Of a stretch of DNA of 30,538 nt, positions 28,898-30,538 are shown piece by piece. A program made the position numbers and the translations under genes. The notes under the pieces were generated by a model. That model worked only from the letters and a program-made list of their open reading frames with translations. It was not told the DNA's origin and did no database searches. The DNA is taken from assembly GCA_046297495.1 (NCBI GenBank), contig JBKBIP010000046.1, forward strand, positions 1 through 30,538. The letters run 5' to 3'. Position 1 is the stretch's first letter; the number at the start of each line of letters is the position of its first letter. The DNA comes from JBKBIP01 sp046297495. Its GTDB lineage: Bacteria; Planctomycetota; Planctomycetia; Gemmatales; Gemmataceae.

Positions 28898-30379
28898 ATG
28901 ACCCACCACGATACCACGCCTGCAAGAAGTGGCCGACGGCGCACTCTTTTCGTCTATGGCGTTGTCATGATTTTGAGCGCCGGCGCGACCGTCCTCTTGC
29001 TGGCGCTGCTGATCAACATTTTCACGCGCAAGCAGGAAGCCCAGGTCCCCTTTCTGCGTCTGGTCGAGGTGACCGAGGATACCATCGATCCGGCTACCTG
29101 GGGCATCAATTGGCCGCACCAGTATGACAGCTATAAGCGCACCGTCGATTACGAGCGCACCCGCTATGGGGGGAGCGACGCGATCCCCAAGCAGAAACTG
29201 GACGCCAACCCCTGGCTGCGGCGCATGTGGTCGGGCTATGCCTTTTCCCTCGATTACCGCGAGGCGCGCGGACACGCCTACATGCTCTGGGACCAGGATC
29301 ACACCGAGCGCGTCTTGCAGCGCCCACAACCCGGCGCCTGCTTGCATTGTCACTCTTCGGTCCTACCCGCTTATCGCTTCGCTGGCCAAGGGGATGTCAT
29401 GGCCGGCTTCCGCAAGGTCAACGCCATGACCTGGAATGAGGCCCGTCATCTCACGGATGACAAGGGGCAGCCGCTAATTACTCATCCGGTTAGTTGTGTC
29501 GATTGCCACGATCCCCAGACCATGCGGCTGCGTGTCACCCGGCCCGCCTTCATCGAGGGGATTCGCAATTACAAGGCCGCGCAAGGAATCCAGGATTACG
29601 ATGTCAACCGCGACGCGACCCGCCATGAGCTGCGTACCTTCTCGTGCGCCCAATGTCATGTCGAGTACTACTTCGCTCCCCCGGACAATCAGTTGGTATA
29701 TCCTTGGCATCAAGGAATTCGCGTCGAGGAGATCGAGGCCTATTTCGACAGCATCGATTACAGCGATTGGACGCACGGCATCACGGGCGCACCGATGCTC
29801 AAGGCGCAGCATCCGGAGTTCGAGTTGTGGAGTCAAGGGGTTCACGCTCGCGCTGGGGTCGCCTGCGCCGATTGCCACATGCCGTATCGCCGGGTGGGAG
29901 CGATGAAAGTTTCCGATCACCACGTCCGCAGCCCATTACTGGATGTGTCTGCTTCATGTCAGACATGTCATCGGGTTCCCGAAGAGGAGCTACGAGCACG
30001 GGCTTATCTCATTCAGGATCGGACTCAGGCCCTCATCGACCGAGCCGCCGGAGCACTTACCGATATGATCGATGGCATCGCGCAGGCCCAACAAGCGGGG
30101 GCGAGCACGGAGCAATTGGAGGCGATGCGGCGCTTGCACCGCCAGGCGCAATGGCGGCTGGATTTCGTCTATTCGGAGAACTCGCACGGCTTCCACGCCC
30201 CGCAGGAATCCGCCTGCATCCTGGCCGAATCCATCGACTATGCGCGCCAGGCAACGGCCCTGGCCATCGCCGCCGGCGCGCCCCTGCCCGGCACCGGCAA
30301 ACCCACTGAACCCGCGCCGATCCGCGGCGTCACTCCCAGCGACAAGGCGCCGCCAGGGCCAAAACCGATGGGGAATTAA
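28898..30379 (+). CDS. nrfA: Cytochrome c nitrite reductase catalytic subunit NrfA, five CxxCH hemes
   Basis: A 493-residue pentaheme ammonia-forming nitrite reductase (six electrons, nitrite to ammonium; also acts on NO and hydroxylamine). Heme sites are CLHCH (148-152), CVDCH (200-204), CAQCH (250-254), CADCH (323-327) and CQTCH (354-358). In most NrfA the first, catalytic heme is CxxCK; here it is CxxCH, as in a known minority subgroup. Active-site residues are seen: Arg124 in ARGHAY, Tyr in CHVEYYF (257-258) and His305 in AQHPEFELW. The N-terminus keeps a membrane anchor (about 17-42) rather than an obviously cleaved signal. The tail is Pro-rich. AAGGAGGAGG lies seven bases before ATG 28898. 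The hairpin at 30436 follows the gene. Confidence 0.96.
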   Translation: MTHHDTTPARSGRRRTLFVYGVVMILSAGATVLLLALLINIFTRKQEAQVPFLRLVEVTEDTIDPATWGINWPHQYDSYKRTVDYERTRYGGSDAIPKQKLDANPWLRRMWSGYAFSLDYREARGHAYMLWDQDHTERVLQRPQPGACLHCHSSVLPAYRFAGQGDVMAGFRKVNAMTWNEARHLTDDKGQPLITHPVSCVDCHDPQTMRLRVTRPAFIEGIRNYKAAQGIQDYDVNRDATRHELRTFSCAQCHVEYYFAPPDNQLVYPWHQGIRVEEIEAYFDSIDYSDWTHGITGAPMLKAQHPEFELWSQGVHARAGVACADCHMPYRRVGAMKVSDHHVRSPLLDVSASCQTCHRVPEEELRARAYLIQDRTQALIDRAAGALTDMIDGIAQAQQAGASTEQLEAMRRLHRQAQWRLDFVYSENSHGFHAPQESACILAESIDYARQATALAIAAGAPLPGTGKPTEPAPIRGVTPSDKAPPGPKPMGN

Positions 30380-30435
30380 AGGGGAGGAGCCAGCCAAGCA
30401 ATAACTTATTCCCTCGAAACGAAAGAAAATCACAG

Positions 30436-30482
30436 GAGCAGGCAGGGCGAGGAAGTGCCACACTTTCTCTCCCTTCCTGTTC
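30436..30482 (+). terminator. Long hairpin element B (22-bp stem, CCA loop), possible terminator of nrfHA
   Basis: Arms 30436-30457 and 30461-30482 pair with 18 Watson-Crick pairs, two wobbles and two mismatches around the loop CCA. A T-rich CTCTTTTTCTT follows eight bases after the stem, so it may stop the nrf transcript. The left arm and its 5' flank (GAAAGAAAAT..CAGGAGCA) match hairpin element A at 26582, while the right arms differ so as to keep the pairing. Confidence 0.6.
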
Positions 30483-30538
30483 GGTCAACCTCTTTTTCTT
30501 GCTGGGTGATGTTACTCCGGCAACTCAGATGGTCTGAG

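Noticed and set aside
26582..30482. Composite transposon bounded by the two hairpins
   Set aside because: The hairpins are in direct orientation, no transposase lies between them, and the enclosed genes have the same composition as their neighbours.

Overview
The window looks like a chromosomal segment of a planctomycete, probably from the Gemmatales side of the phylum. The basis is gene content rather than any marker comparison. It carries a multidomain planctomycete cytochrome protein (PSCyt1, DUF1549 and DUF1553 type), a DUF4013 membrane protein, a pseudopilin with the planctomycete-style GFTLIELLVV leader, and high-GC housekeeping genes. No transposase, integrase, phage gene, tRNA, rRNA or CRISPR array was seen.

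Layout. Bases 1-2400 (minus strand) hold a translationally coupled esterase plus a tiny CxxCH protein, and a DUF4013 membrane protein. 2415-4589 (plus) is a large HEAT-like protein of unknown function. 4775-6805 (minus) holds a pseudopilin with its own terminator and a GNAT acetyltransferase. 7046-13031 (plus) is the housekeeping block: a cyclophilin lipoprotein, the SRP RNA, a small frameshifted gene, dnaX, ybaB/ebfC, recR and rpoN. 13069-14607 (minus) is a two-gene unit of an SGNH hydrolase and an SMP-30-like beta-propeller. 14749-21989 (minus) is an eight-gene Mrp-type cation/proton antiporter operon, read E, F, G, (MbhD-MbhE-B fusion), C, D-like 1, D-like 2, D-like 3. 22235-24997 (minus) is the planctomycete cytochrome protein with its own terminator. 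25344-26510 (plus) is a fatty acid desaturase. 26695-30379 (plus) is a five-gene stretch: zinc-ribbon protein, DUF3137-like protein, LemA, then NrfH and NrfA.

How the genes work together. dnaX, ybaB and recR form the classic replication/repair cluster, preceded by the SRP RNA as in many bacteria. dnaX contains a run of ten A residues whose two shifted frames both stop almost at once, which predicts a tau/gamma pair made by slippage. The Mrp operon would couple the proton-motive force to Na+ export. NrfHA would pass electrons from the quinol pool to nitrite (ammonification).

Most interesting signals: (a) two 22-bp hairpins with tri-nucleotide loops and compensating base changes bracket the zinc-ribbon/LemA/NrfHA stretch; (b) a GTTTAGCGGGCGAGCC-type dispersed element occurs between genes and once in frame inside the cytochrome gene; (c) dnaX has the slippage site; (d) two of the three antiporter-like subunits have lost a conserved charged residue; (e) NrfA has CxxCH instead of CxxCK at heme 1. 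All functional calls come from reading motifs by eye; no database search was run.
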